Shown here in pieces: positions 9,446-18,680 of a stretch of 64,000 nucleotides of DNA (position 1 is the first letter of the stretch; every line of letters begins with the position of its first letter). The notes beneath the pieces were generated by a model. That model searched no databases. It worked only from the letters and a program-made list of their open reading frames with translations, and was not told where the DNA came from. The DNA comes from Fidelibacterota bacterium (lineage in GTDB: Bacteria; Fidelibacterota; Marinisomatia; Marinisomatales; TCS55), in contig JACNKN010000049.1 in NCBI GenBank assembly GCA_014382015.1, positions 78,894-142,893 of the forward strand. Direction: 5' to 3'. Position numbers and translations under genes: made by a program.

Positions 9446-10760
9446 GGATTAATTTGATTCTCCTATAACGATATCTCAAAAAGAAAGTTTGACATAATCC
9501 TGAAATGACAAAAACATTGATTGTCCAGTAAATTCCCGGAAAAGTAGCCAGTTTTGTTCCAAGCCATAAACCGAATAGAGCCATAGAGACGTACACCAAT
9601 ACTGCTTCACTGATGCCCCGTGTTTTATGGTGATGAACCAGCATACCACCGTACCAGGATTGATACACCTGATATCCCGGCATAAGGATGGCGAACATGA
9701 CTGTGACTGAACTTAAATGAGTTAATTCGGAAGACAATCCTGATACTCCGCTAAACCAGATTTCTCCCAAAGGTGTTAAGGCCACCACGGCCAGGATAGC
9801 CATGGTGGCAAGGGCAAGCATCCGGGCGAATCGCTGGAGTTGAATTTTGCCAGATGGTCGCCCGGCCATGGACACCACCACTTCATTAAATGCAAATCCC
9901 AGTCCCCGGGTTAAGAAGATTAATCCATATACAACAGGCCAGGATGCCAAAGATGCCAATGTGTCTGGCATACGGCTCATCCCCGCTGCACCTGCCGGGT
10001 GAATAAGTAAGGTCATAAGTGGCGTCATTGCCAGAGGCAAATAAAAATGGGTGAAAGAATTCAGGGTGATTGGCTTTGCCTCACTGGAAGGGGGTAAAAT
10101 TTTGTTCAAAATATTTTGAACGGTAAAGTGAGCAAAGAGTGCTTCCATGGAAACCGATATGGCTACCGCTACTGAACCCACCTTTGCGCCGGACCAATCC
10201 GTATAAGTAATTCCCAGGAATAATATTGAAACTAATGTCACCAATCGAATCACCGTTCCATAAGCCACTGCCCGTGAATTTCCGTATTTAATCATCACGC
10301 CCTGGTTCAGGCGGCGCCAGGCAATCATAAACGTCCATGGTGTCATGATTTGGAGACCGATCCGTCCCGGTTCTAAAAGTGGCTCCGGTACATTTAACAA
10401 TCCACTGACCACCACGTAAAACAGAGGTGTAAAAGCAATAAGTACATGAATAGTGGTGAGAACAAGAGACATGACAATCATGTAATTGAACAGTTTACCA
10501 TATGCTTTTTTGTCCGTTGCCAGTGCCGTACTGGCCGCCAATAACATTATGATGGGTCCTTCCACAGCCAGGGATATTGGATAAATAATTGACCCCCATG
10601 CAGCCAGGTTTATTTCCGGCATGGCCATGCGAGCCACAAAAGCTGTAAGCGTGGGGGATTCGATTCCCATGAGAAACCAGCTCCCGGCTAATGGGAGCCA
10701 CAGGTGGAATACCTGCTTTAAAGTCACATTTTCTTTTATATTCAGAATAACTCCAACCAA
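9438..10760 (-). CDS. MOP-superfamily (MATE/ANKH-like) membrane transporter
   Basis: About 440 aa with roughly 12 predicted transmembrane helices. Seen: two similar halves, each beginning with a PL-containing helix (HLWLPLAGSW and THFYLPLAMTP), and a segment MIAWRRLNQGVMIKYGNSRA after helix 5. Overall it resembles the MATE/MOP flippase fold. The MAW...GILLKH-like segment and the preceding HxLIA helix recall the ANKH (progressive ankylosis) branch, which is involved in pyrophosphate or citrate efflux in animals. That link is from memory and tentative. The first codon at 10760 is TTG without a clear ribosome site; a GTG 11 codons in is an alternative. Overlaps the gamma-CA gene by 8 bp. Confidence 0.75.
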   Translation of the reverse strand: MVGVILNIKENVTLKQVFHLWLPLAGSWFLMGIESPTLTAFVARMAMPEINLAAWGSIIYPISLAVEGPIIMLLAASTALATDKKAYGKLFNYMIVMSLVLTTIHVLIAFTPLFYVVVSGLLNVPEPLLEPGRIGLQIMTPWTFMIAWRRLNQGVMIKYGNSRAVAYGTVIRLVTLVSILFLGITYTDWSGAKVGSVAVAISVSMEALFAHFTVQNILNKILPPSSEAKPITLNSFTHFYLPLAMTPLMTLLIHPAGAAGMSRMPDTLASLASWPVVYGLIFLTRGLGFAFNEVVVSMAGRPSGKIQLQRFARMLALATMAILAVVALTPLGEIWFSGVSGLSSELTHLSSVTVMFAILMPGYQVYQSWYGGMLVHHHKTRGISEAVLVYVSMALFGLWLGTKLATFPGIYWTINVFVISGLCQTFFLRYRYRRIKLIHG

Positions 10761-10939
10761 AAAATGAAGGAAATGGAAAATTTCCTTCTATTATTAAGCG
10801 CGAAAATTAAGCGGAAATAGAACCCAATTTAGGTGGAATTTTAAATGGAGACATTCATGAACTCAACATTGAACAATTAACATATCCAACGAGTAGTGCC
10901 AAATTCAAATCATCCTTATTGGTTTGTGATTCGTGTCAC

Positions 10940-10968
10940 TTGAAAAGTTAAAAGAAGTTCGGTATCTT
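10940..10968 (+). promoter_or_regulatory. Probable sigma-70-type promoter of the 11005 lipoprotein gene
   Basis: TTGAAA at 10940-10945 and TATCTT at 10963-10968 are separated by 17 bp, and lie 36 bp before the ATG at 11005. The intervening leader holds an AAGGA ribosome site. Assigned by eye from spacing and consensus only. Confidence 0.45.
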
Positions 10969-11004
10969 TACCCTAACCGAAATCATGAAATAAAGGAATC
11001 TGTT

Positions 11005-12249
11005 ATGAACCCTCAACACATACTCAAAATATTTTTAGTACTTTTATTTGGACTGATGGGCTGCGAACCCATCGAAGAAGAGGATGGAAAAAATAACCCG
11101 GAAAACCTGGTTGGGAAATGGATAGGAAAAAGTATCCAGGTTGGATTTGAAATCACGACAAATTCTGATCAGGAGTTTGTAGATCTTTCAAAAGCCGGAA
11201 TCGGTAGTGGTATTTCTATTTCCGGTAATAATCAAAATGAAAATTTACAATATATTAACCCTATGTTTATGATGGGTCCAGATGACGAAAATGGCGGTGG
11301 AAATAATGATGGCCCTGATTTCCTTTTTGCAGCCCAAAACCTGGATTGGGCCGCTTTACGAAATCCTCAAGATCTGATAGGACAAACTTTGAAAATGTTT
11401 GTCCTAATGGAAGATTATGAAAGAATTCATCGCAATGACGGCACCGAAAAAGATACAATGGTTATTCGGGGGGCATACTTTCAATGGGTCATTAATGATT
11501 CCAGTAATTTTTTTATGGGAGATCGTCCACCGGACAGCCTGTATTTAGCAGATCGAGTCAACCCATCGGATTTTACAATGGATACAACTAATCATAAATT
11601 AACGTTGAATGATTTGTCACTTTATTTTGCAACATTCATCCAACTCCCGAATGATCGTGATTCCCTATCCTGGGACAGTTCCAGAGTCACCATTGCCAGC
11701 GGAGATCTCATGCCTGCAACCATTACAATCCCAAGCAATACACCCACCATTTTAGCCACTCCGTTTATGGAAGAAGAAATGATAGAGGGGCCACCGGAAG
11801 AAATTGATCTTATGGATGATGGAACCATGGAAATGAAGGACACTTTTCTTGATTGTGATGATGATGGAAATTGTAACCCTGTCACCGAGCATTTATCAGG
11901 AGAATGGTGGACAGAAGGACCAGATACATTGATTTTAGCTATCACTGAATCAAGCGGGTTTTTAGATACGGTTGATCTTCAATATGTTGTGACGGCCAAC
12001 GACCTAAAGGTTATTCATAGGGAAGACCCATGTGAAGATGATGAATGGAATTCAGAGCATGAGTGCATGACTGAAATATCCCGAGGATTTATCGGTTTGA
12101 ATCCCAACAGTATTACTTCTCTTGAAATTATCATGAACCTTGCATTTGATAAATCAACAACAACCCGTGCCGCACCGTCGAACTTGATGAATGCAAGTAA
12201 GGTAAATTTCAATCCTGTTTGGTTAAAGCAGATTCGTAATAAATATTGA
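11005..12249 (+). CDS. Large lipoprotein of unknown function
   Basis: 414 aa. The ATG at 11005 is chosen over an earlier in-frame start because it follows AAAGGA and directly begins a lipoprotein signal (KIFLVLLFGLMGCEP, Cys at about residue 20). The mature part is acidic, with long loops rich in Asn, Asp, Gly and Met, including DDDGNCNPVTEHLSGEWW, and repeated phrases of the type GKWIGKS / SGEWWTEG that resemble lipocalin-like strand starts. It stands alone, divergent from the transporter upstream and convergent with the EamA gene. No family recognised; probably an exported, Ca-binding-type surface or periplasmic protein. Confidence 0.75.
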   Translation: MNPQHILKIFLVLLFGLMGCEPIEEEDGKNNPENLVGKWIGKSIQVGFEITTNSDQEFVDLSKAGIGSGISISGNNQNENLQYINPMFMMGPDDENGGGNNDGPDFLFAAQNLDWAALRNPQDLIGQTLKMFVLMEDYERIHRNDGTEKDTMVIRGAYFQWVINDSSNFFMGDRPPDSLYLADRVNPSDFTMDTTNHKLTLNDLSLYFATFIQLPNDRDSLSWDSSRVTIASGDLMPATITIPSNTPTILATPFMEEEMIEGPPEEIDLMDDGTMEMKDTFLDCDDDGNCNPVTEHLSGEWWTEGPDTLILAITESSGFLDTVDLQYVVTANDLKVIHREDPCEDDEWNSEHECMTEISRGFIGLNPNSITSLEIIMNLAFDKSTTTRAAPSNLMNASKVNFNPVWLKQIRNKY

Positions 12250-12271
12250 ATAAAAAGAGTTTCTTCCCCAA

Positions 12272-13120
12272 CTATTGATGGACAGGGGTGATCACTTTTC
12301 GATTCTTTAAATAGCTCCTGCCAATAGATCCGGCAATGACTAATACACCGCCGGTGAGCGCCCATTCACCGACAGTTTCGCCGATAAAAAGAAATACCCA
12401 TACCGGGTTTAGAATGGGCTCAATTGCCCCCAACAGAATGGCATCAATCGCCGGGACATATTTCAAGGCTTTGGTGAATAAAATATAGGGAATGCCCAGT
12501 TGTACGACACCCAACAATACGATGATCCATCCATCCGTTGGTGAGATATAAGGTAAGGATGGAATTAAAAAGGGTAATGCAATTAAAGCAGTCAAAATAT
12601 TCCCTAAAAAAACAATTTCAAATGATGAGGATCCTTTTTCTTTTCGGACAATGACCGTCACTAAGGCGAAACTCACACCTGAACACAATGCCAATATATT
12701 TCCCCAAAATCCTTGGAAAGTGAGTTCATCCATGAAAAAAAGCCCCAAACCCATAAATATAATAATCATGGCGAACCAATCTAATTTAGTTACGCGTTCC
12801 TTCAGCATAAAATAGCCGAATATCACCACATGAATCGGAGAGGTAAACTGTAAGATAATTGCATTGGCTGCGGTGGTTAGTTTGGTGGATGCCACAAAGA
12901 AAAGCACGGTAGCGGCATAAGCCAACACACCCATAATCATAAATTTATTCCATATAAATTTAGGCCGTCGGATATAAATTAATAAGACGAGGGCCGCCAC
13001 AAAACTCCTGGCGCCGCTCAGGGCGATGGGATGTAAATCTACCATCTTGATAAAAACACCACCCAGACTCCACAACATGGCAGCGATAATTAATAGCAGG
13101 TGGGCTGTGGAAGATTTCAT
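12272..13120 (-). CDS. EamA/DMT-family transporter
   Basis: 282 aa with ten predicted transmembrane helices arranged as two EamA repeats (about residues 5-137 and 148-277). Seen: LLLIIAAMLWSLGGVFIK at the N-terminus and LGAIEPILNPVWVFLFIGE in the second repeat, both typical of drug/metabolite transporters of the RhaT/YdcZ type. Exports metabolites or amino acids; substrate cannot be read from sequence. The hydrophilic C-terminus is only about 15 aa. Convergent with the preceding lipoprotein gene, with only 22 bp between stops and no clear hairpin. Confidence 0.88.
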   Translation of the reverse strand: MKSSTAHLLLIIAAMLWSLGGVFIKMVDLHPIALSGARSFVAALVLLIYIRRPKFIWNKFMIMGVLAYAATVLFFVASTKLTTAANAIILQFTSPIHVVIFGYFMLKERVTKLDWFAMIIIFMGLGLFFMDELTFQGFWGNILALCSGVSFALVTVIVRKEKGSSSFEIVFLGNILTALIALPFLIPSLPYISPTDGWIIVLLGVVQLGIPYILFTKALKYVPAIDAILLGAIEPILNPVWVFLFIGETVGEWALTGGVLVIAGSIGRSYLKNRKVITPVHQ

Positions 13121-13158
13121 CCGGTAATATTATTAGTCCGATTTGGGTTGATCATGTC

Positions 13159-13230
13159 TTTCATTTTCATTAATCAATCCCCTTAAAATCCCCCACATTG
13201 GTGGATATAATAAAGGTAAAAATGAAAATA
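13159..13230. repeat. Palindromic interspersed repeat, copy a (degenerate)
   Basis: Outer arms TTTCATTTTCAT and TAAAAATGAAAATA flank an inner imperfect palindrome CCCCTTAAAATCCCCC...GTGGATATAATAAAGG. Lies in the 143-bp gap between the EamA and DUF4442 genes. Same architecture as the copy at 62134-62212 and a relaxed version of the copies at 23796, 26464, 27756 and 63951. Confidence 0.65.
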
Positions 13231-13263
13231 ATTCCGACAAACATCAGCCAGTTTAATATTCTA

Positions 13264-13746
13264 TTACTTTTCTTTTAGAGACAGGGTAATGACGAATTCA
13301 GCAACCGGTTCATCTCCAAATTTATCCGGAACAGTGGCAATCACTTTTACAGGTAAGTTTACCCTTTCTCCTGTTGAAATGGTTTGATTTACCGCTTCAG
13401 TAATGGCTTTTCCTTCATGACAAATAAAATGCACATCCCCTTCCGCACGCTTATAAAAGTCACTTTTTAAATCTTTAAAAATGAGTATTACATTTCTCCT
13501 GGATTCACGAATCCTGAGCATGGCTGTAAATCCCGTAACCATATCAACCCCCACAACCATGGCACCGATATACATGGACTTCACGTGGTTCCGTGTACGA
13601 CGATCCAATGGCATGAATAACTCAACACCCTCTTCTGTTACATCAAATATTTTCGGACGACAATAATGAATCAATCGGACTTTTTTCCATGAGAAATACC
13701 ATAAGAAAAGGTTATACTTTAATCGTTCGGTCCAGGATAATGCCAT
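13264..13746 (-). CDS. DUF4442 hotdog-fold (thioesterase-like) protein
   Basis: 160 aa. Seen: basic aromatic N-terminus (LKYNLFLWYFSWKKVRLI), RRTRNHVKSMYIGAMVVGVD around residues 50-68 and a hotdog-type beta-rich C-terminus. The HxxSxYxGAxxxxxD pattern matches the DUF4442 (YiiD C-terminal) relatives of acyl-CoA thioesterases, which use an N/D-HV segment at the active site. A role in acyl-CoA hydrolysis is inferred from the fold. The gene follows the cupin gene with 2 bp between stop and start, so the two share a transcript. Confidence 0.75.
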   Translation of the reverse strand: MALSWTERLKYNLFLWYFSWKKVRLIHYCRPKIFDVTEEGVELFMPLDRRTRNHVKSMYIGAMVVGVDMVTGFTAMLRIRESRRNVILIFKDLKSDFYKRAEGDVHFICHEGKAITEAVNQTISTGERVNLPVKVIATVPDKFGDEPVAEFVITLSLKEK

Positions 13747-13748
13747 GA

Positions 13749-14213
13749 CTATTCAGCCTCTCTCTTGGCTCTGATTTTTTTATTCAATTCAATTACTTTT
13801 TCATTTCCTTCAACCCAGGGCGGAAGATGATCCCAGTCAGGGATCCCATCATCTATTAAGGTTGAATTACCCGCTTTTCGCGGAAATCCCTCTGCGGGTA
13901 AGGCACCCAAAATGAGGCAAACCAATTCAGAATGATCATGAGCCTTGACGGCACGTTTAGCGATAGGATCTACTTTAACAATATCTCCAGGTGATAAATC
14001 AATATTCTCTCCGTCAATATAAATGAGACCTTTCCCCGATAGAACAACATAAACTTCTTCCTGTGTTTCGTGCTGGTGCATAAATGTATATCCTCTTCCA
14101 GCTGGAATCCGCGCAAACCCCATGGCAACACCCTTCAAATCAAGGTCATCTCTCAAGAGGTTTAACCATGGATTGAGATTCTTGAAATCATATGATTGTT
14201 TTTTGTAATTCAT
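13749..14213 (-). CDS. Cupin-domain protein
   Basis: 154 aa. The start at 14213 follows AAGGAGA at the right spacing; a longer frame to 14270 overlaps the SDR gene and is unlikely. Seen: cupin motif 1 MHQHETQEEVYVVLSGKG at about residues 44-61 with metal ligands HxH(x)nE, and motif 2 SPGDIVKVDPIAKRAVK at about 70-90, where the usual second-motif His is shifted. Small single-domain cupins bind a metal and act as isomerases, dioxygenases or sugar-binding regulators. Substrate unknown. Co-directional between SDR and DUF4442 genes. Confidence 0.85.
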   Translation of the reverse strand: MNYKKQSYDFKNLNPWLNLLRDDLDLKGVAMGFARIPAGRGYTFMHQHETQEEVYVVLSGKGLIYIDGENIDLSPGDIVKVDPIAKRAVKAHDHSELVCLILGALPAEGFPRKAGNSTLIDDGIPDWDHLPPWVEGNEKVIELNKKIRAKREAE

Positions 14214-14226
14214 ATTGTCTCCTTGT

Positions 14227-14898
14227 TTACCAGGGGAGTTCCTCCCCCTTGAAATTGATAAATTTTCCACTCAAATCATTTTGTTCATCCAGGACTTTTA
14301 GCATGCCCCGTACAGATCGTTTTTTAGATACAGGGGCGATGGGTGTTCCCATTCTTGTCCGGACCCATCCCGGATGAAAAGCGACAACAGTTATCCCTTT
14401 ACTATTTAAATCCTTGTGAAGATTTTTAGTCACCATATTTAATGCTGCTTTTGAAATCCGATAACTATACGCACCACCGCTGCTGTCATCTATACTGCCC
14501 ATGAGAGAAGAAATATTGGCTATTGTTGACCCCTTACCCAGTAATGATCTGCAATGCTTAGTTACAAACAATGGCCCCAGCGTATTGGTTTGAAAGGTAT
14601 TCAGGTGATCTTTCATTTCAACTTTTTTTAGTCCGGCCCGTGTACCAATAATACCGGCGTTATTGATCAACAGATCTAAATGATTCACTCTTGACTTTAG
14701 ATTGGTTGCCATATTAATGATGGACTGTTCATCATTTACATTTAGAAGTAGATGGTTTTCAATCGGAATGATTTTTTTGAGTTTATCTGCACTTTCAGGA
14801 TTACGGAACCCAACCAAGACATGGTGCCCTTTTTCGGAAAGTTGTTTTGCAAATTCCAGCCCGATCCCCCGATTCCCTCCTGTAATGAAACAATTCAA
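14227..14898 (-). CDS. Short-chain dehydrogenase/reductase (C-factor-like)
   Basis: 223 aa NAD(P)-dependent oxidoreductase. Seen: Rossmann TGGNRGIG at residues 6-13, NNAG at about 80, catalytic Ser in ISSLMGS and YSYRISKAA (YxxxK) near 145-150, and HPGWVRTRMG. The short form resembles the CsgA/C-factor and sniffer-type SDRs. Start is TTG, placed directly after the TAA of the upstream hydrolase and 7 nt after GGAGG, so translation is coupled. Cytosolic; substrate unknown. Confidence 0.9.
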   Translation of the reverse strand: MNCFITGGNRGIGLEFAKQLSEKGHHVLVGFRNPESADKLKKIIPIENHLLLNVNDEQSIINMATNLKSRVNHLDLLINNAGIIGTRAGLKKVEMKDHLNTFQTNTLGPLFVTKHCRSLLGKGSTIANISSLMGSIDDSSGGAYSYRISKAALNMVTKNLHKDLNSKGITVVAFHPGWVRTRMGTPIAPVSKKRSVRGMLKVLDEQNDLSGKFINFKGEELPW

Positions 14899-15636
14899 TT
14901 ATCTGCCTCCAGAAAAATATTGATCCATCACCCAGGTGATTGACCAATTATGCCCCAATCGTCTGCCATCAGGGAAAACGGCAGGAAGTTGGACAACTTC
15001 ACTCCCCTTAATCTCAATTAATTGTGGGTTCGCTGCTAAATTTTTAAACGCACCATCCTGTTTATGGACCGTCCGCCATTGGACCAGTTTGCTGGTCAAT
15101 TTTAAATCATTAAAACGGGGATAGTCAGGGCAATTTTTTTCCAATCGGGTGTGCCCGGCCAATGGCGCCGCAATGGAATGGATATCCAGGGAGACATTTA
15201 AATGATCATCCGCCAAACCTGTCACAATAACACCACCATAACTATGGCCAAATATATTGATATGATTCAATCCCACTTCGGCAGATACTAATGAATCAAT
15301 AACTGAAATTAACATGCGGCTGGCTGGTTCAGGACATTGACTCCAATCCCACCGATAATAATATGTTTTATGCCCCGATTCAGCCATTTTACGCAATGCA
15401 TAGACCCATTCATATCCTTCAGAACCATACCCGTGGACGGCAATAAAGATCGTGTCTGCCCTTGCTTGATCCGTTTGAACCCAATGTAATCCCATGGATT
15501 TTTCCTGGATCATTTTGCCTGTAACTTTGACGTTATCCATATTCAAATCAAAATATGAAATAGTCGAAGTGGTTTTTTGCTCACATCCTGCCAGAAGGAT
15601 TTGGCCTATTATCAAATATTTTAATAGTCTGATCAT
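14899..15636 (-). CDS. Alpha/beta-hydrolase lipoprotein
   Basis: 245 aa. Seen: lipoprotein signal (IIGQILLAGCEQK, Cys about residue 18), an oxyanion strand IFIAVHGYGSEGYEW, nucleophile elbow FGHSYGG at about residues 130-136 and a late GHNWSI that could provide the catalytic His. It is therefore an exported, lipid-anchored serine hydrolase of unknown substrate. The stop directly abuts the TTG of the SDR gene. Function beyond hydrolase fold not inferable. Confidence 0.82.
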   Translation of the reverse strand: MIRLLKYLIIGQILLAGCEQKTTSTISYFDLNMDNVKVTGKMIQEKSMGLHWVQTDQARADTIFIAVHGYGSEGYEWVYALRKMAESGHKTYYYRWDWSQCPEPASRMLISVIDSLVSAEVGLNHINIFGHSYGGVIVTGLADDHLNVSLDIHSIAAPLAGHTRLEKNCPDYPRFNDLKLTSKLVQWRTVHKQDGAFKNLAANPQLIEIKGSEVVQLPAVFPDGRRLGHNWSITWVMDQYFSGGR

Positions 15637-15688
15637 TATTATTCGGATTGAAAATTCGTAAAGAATTTACATTCCAATAGACAGCGCG

Positions 15689-16342
15689 TCAGAAATTATA
15701 TTCTAAAAATATGGAAATAAAATTGCTTCCACCCTGCGTACGGTTAAACAATTTTATTTTTTTGTAGATACCTGAACGATGATAATCTGCAAATCCAATG
15801 GTTATGGGTGTAAGTGAAGGGTTTTGGAACATATCCCCTAAATTGAAATCAAATCCAATATTGATATAATTCATTAATTGAGAATCTCGTTCATCGCTCA
15901 ACCGTCGAGTTTCTCTCCCTTCCACATAGGGAATTTGTTCGGAATAAGATAACCCTTCACCAATAAATAATCGAATTGGAAAACCATTATACTGTGTGCG
16001 GTAATGGACCATGATAAGCCCATTCACCTGATTATGATTCGGTTGGAATCCATTTTCTTGATGGCGTAAAAATCCTAAACGAATACTCCAATCGATTGGA
16101 TAGCCTTTCCAATTGGAAGCAATTTTCTGGCTGATGTCCAATCCATTAATACCTGTTCCGTGGTATTCAGGTCGAATATCACCAATAGATACAATTGCCA
16201 TGAGGGGCCGATGGGTGGCATACCCACTATACAGGCGAATGGATCGCCGTGATTCTATTAGATTTTGGGGATAAGCATCCGCATTCACATTCCCGGAAAT
16301 AAGTGAGAAAGTGAATAATGATATTTCAATCCATAAAGCCAT
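15689..16342 (-). CDS. Predicted outer-membrane beta-barrel protein
   Basis: 217 aa. Seen: N-terminal signal peptide (IEISLFTFSLISGNVNA), alternating aromatic/polar strands through the whole protein, and the ending GFADYHRSGIY...GGSNFISIFLEYNF. The YHRSGIY and GGSN...LEYxF phrases resemble small 8-12-strand barrels such as PagL/acyloxyacyl-hydrolase-like proteins, and the terminal Phe is the Bam recognition residue. A catalytic His-Ser pair is not clearly visible, so no enzyme activity is claimed. Confidence 0.65.
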   Translation of the reverse strand: MALWIEISLFTFSLISGNVNADAYPQNLIESRRSIRLYSGYATHRPLMAIVSIGDIRPEYHGTGINGLDISQKIASNWKGYPIDWSIRLGFLRHQENGFQPNHNQVNGLIMVHYRTQYNGFPIRLFIGEGLSYSEQIPYVEGRETRRLSDERDSQLMNYINIGFDFNLGDMFQNPSLTPITIGFADYHRSGIYKKIKLFNRTQGGSNFISIFLEYNF

Positions 16343-16385
16343 AACTGACTGAATTTAGTATAATTTAAGTTTAATTGGAAATAAA

Positions 16386-17639
16386 TCAGAATCGGTCAGG
16401 AGAAAGCATACTCATATCCACCCCGGGATCATTTCCTGAAATAATATGGTTCACCAATTGCCCGGTGATGGGCGCTAAACTGATTCCCAACATGGCGTGG
16501 CCTGTGGCCCCTATCAAATTTGGATATTGACCAAAAGGACCAATATAGGGCAAACCATCAGCGGACAAAGGACGTAGTCCAACCCATGGTTCTAAATTTT
16601 TAACCCAGGCCAAATCAAAATCAGGATAATAGTTTTGAACAGATTTGAACATGGCATTCAATTTTCTCTCATTGATATTTTTATTTGATTCAGTAATCGT
16701 CATTGTACCGCCAATTCGCCATTGGTCTTCCATGGGGGTAGAAGCAATCCGTGCATCGATTAATAATGCCGGTATGGCCGGTTTTTGAATAGGAGATTTT
16801 ATCGTAACACTATAACCTTTCCCTCCCATCATTGGCAACTTCAATCCAATTGATTTCACTAAATTCCCCGACATTCTTCCTGCCGCTAAGACAAAATAAT
16901 CTGCTGACCATGATTGATCTTCAACAAGCACAGATTTTATTTTTCCATGATGAACCGAAAATCCTGACACAAGTGATTCGTAAACAATATTCACACCCTG
17001 ATCCACGAGAAATTTTTGCATCAATTGTAAAAATCGGGCAGGATTAATATGACAGTCCAACGGATAATGGACCCCGCCTAACGCATTGGATTTCATATCG
17101 ATTTCCACCGATTGAATATCGGTTTGATCAAGATCAACCGCTTCGATGCCAAGTGCCCTTGCCATGGCAGAAATTTCATATTCTTCTGCCAATATTTCTT
17201 CCTGTTTACACAACATCATGATCCCTTTATTCTCTAATCCAAAATCCATTTTCTTTCCCAGTTCTAAATATAAGGATCGGCTTTCGAGGCCTAATGCTCT
17301 TAAGGTATTTGCCCCTGCTTTCACATGATTCGGATTGGCGGCTTTGCGGAATTTCCATAACCATGATATCAAATTTAATGTGGGTTTAAACTCTATAGAA
17401 AAAGGACTTTCTGGAGCCAAAAGCCATTTGAGTCCTTTTTTGAATACGCCAGGGGAAGCCAGTGGAATAATATGACCGGGGACAATCATGCCAGCATTTC
17501 CCCAGGAACAGGATGACTTTCCTTCAGAATCACCCTCGTTTATAATGGTGACTTCAAAACCCGATTGATTTAAATAATATGCAGTACAAAGCCCCACTGC
17601 ACCCCCACCAATAATGATGACATCTGATTTTTTTATAAT
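16386..17639 (-). CDS. FAD-dependent D-amino-acid dehydrogenase-like (DadA/DAO) oxidoreductase
   Basis: About 417 aa. Seen: FAD-binding DVIIIGGGAVGLCTAYYL at the very N-terminus, SCSWGNAGMIVPGHIIPLAS (DadA family), and C-terminal GLRPLSADGLPYIG and ATGHAMLGISLAP. It would oxidise a D-amino acid or imino acid such as D-hydroxyproline, passing electrons to quinone. Oddity: between the FAD motif and 17729 there is no ATG, GTG or TTG; the only near start is ATT at 17639, after a GAGAAGAA stretch and overlapping the proline dehydrogenase stop. The ATG at 17729 would give a 31-residue nonsense extension read antiphase inside that gene. Pairing with proline dehydrogenase suggests proline or hydroxyproline catabolism (inference). 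Confidence 0.85.
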   Translation of the reverse strand: MIKKSDVIIIGGGAVGLCTAYYLNQSGFEVTIINEGDSEGKSSCSWGNAGMIVPGHIIPLASPGVFKKGLKWLLAPESPFSIEFKPTLNLISWLWKFRKAANPNHVKAGANTLRALGLESRSLYLELGKKMDFGLENKGIMMLCKQEEILAEEYEISAMARALGIEAVDLDQTDIQSVEIDMKSNALGGVHYPLDCHINPARFLQLMQKFLVDQGVNIVYESLVSGFSVHHGKIKSVLVEDQSWSADYFVLAAGRMSGNLVKSIGLKLPMMGGKGYSVTIKSPIQKPAIPALLIDARIASTPMEDQWRIGGTMTITESNKNINERKLNAMFKSVQNYYPDFDLAWVKNLEPWVGLRPLSADGLPYIGPFGQYPNLIGATGHAMLGISLAPITGQLVNHIISGNDPGVDMSMLSPDRF

Positions 17640-18544
17640 GGATTCTTCTCGCTTGTAAAAAGTGCTTTTAATACATATCCAGCGATGGTTGGATTTTTTC
17701 GGAGCCGCCGAATGGAGTAGGGATACCATGCCGGTCCAAAGGGAACTGCAACACGTAATCGGTGCCCCGATTCACGTATGGAGAGCCGAAGCTGTGGTGT
17801 TACGCCATAGAGCATTTGGAATTCGTATTCAGAAGGACTCAATCCTATCGTTTCAATTGTTTGAAATGCATCCCGGACTAACCATTCATCATGAGTGGCA
17901 ATCCCAACGTAGCATCTTGCTGTCAGTAACTCTTTCAATAATGAACTATAATTCTCCCGAACATTCCGGTAATCATTGTAGGCAATATTCCGCGGTTCAA
18001 TATAAATGCCCTTGCACAATCTTACATTTGCTTTCAATGCGATGAGCTTTTGAATATCATGCTTACTCCGACGCATGCATGCTTGAATGACAATTCCCAC
18101 ATTATCAAATTCACACTGTGCTTTTTCAAATATAGATAATGTATCATCTGTACAAGATGAATCTTCCATATCAATTCGGACAAAATTATGGGTTTCTTCT
18201 GCCTTTGTTAAAATGGACTTTAAATTCGAATAACATAATTCTTTATCCAGTTTTAAACCCAAATGTGTCAGTTTAACATGAATGTTGCTATCCAATTTTC
18301 GGGATTGAATTTCGGTTAACGCTTCTATGTAGTCCATACTTGCTTCTAAAGCTTGGTCCCGGTCATTTACAAATTCACCTAAGATGCTGGTCGCCGCTGT
18401 GAACCCTGCCAAATTTATATCCTCCACAACATTCACCAAGTCCTCCAAAGATTCACCGGCGATATATGGTTTGGCGATTTTTCGCACCCACGATTTAGGT
18501 GTTAATGGTAACAGCGTTCGAATAAAGGGGTTAAAAATATTCAA
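17633..18544 (-). CDS. Proline dehydrogenase
   Basis: 303 aa, the size of monofunctional ProDH enzymes (Deinococcus/Bacillus type) that oxidise L-proline to pyrroline-5-carboxylate with FAD. Seen: MRRSKHDIQKL, NVRLCKGIYIEP, IATHDEW, EFQMLYGV and VPFGPAWYPYSIRRLRKNP, which are the FAD and substrate motifs of the (beta/alpha)8 barrel. No P5C dehydrogenase is in the window. Overlaps the following DadA-like gene by a few bases, implying one transcript. The upstream 136 bp hold no other gene on this strand. Confidence 0.93.
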   Translation of the reverse strand: MNIFNPFIRTLLPLTPKSWVRKIAKPYIAGESLEDLVNVVEDINLAGFTAATSILGEFVNDRDQALEASMDYIEALTEIQSRKLDSNIHVKLTHLGLKLDKELCYSNLKSILTKAEETHNFVRIDMEDSSCTDDTLSIFEKAQCEFDNVGIVIQACMRRSKHDIQKLIALKANVRLCKGIYIEPRNIAYNDYRNVRENYSSLLKELLTARCYVGIATHDEWLVRDAFQTIETIGLSPSEYEFQMLYGVTPQLRLSIRESGHRLRVAVPFGPAWYPYSIRRLRKNPTIAGYVLKALFTSEKNPL

Positions 18545-18680
18545 TTAAACAAACACCCAACTATGGATTTGATCCAATATATAGAAGCGGTAATGATTAT
18601 GGTTTCCATATCATCTAAAATTTGGAATATATTTAACTATAAAACCAAGCCTCTTATTTCTCATCATTACCTCCATCCCC

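Noticed and set aside
17662..18045. 127-aa plus-strand ORF opposite proline dehydrogenase
   Set aside because: Fully antisense to a well-conserved enzyme, with no domain features.
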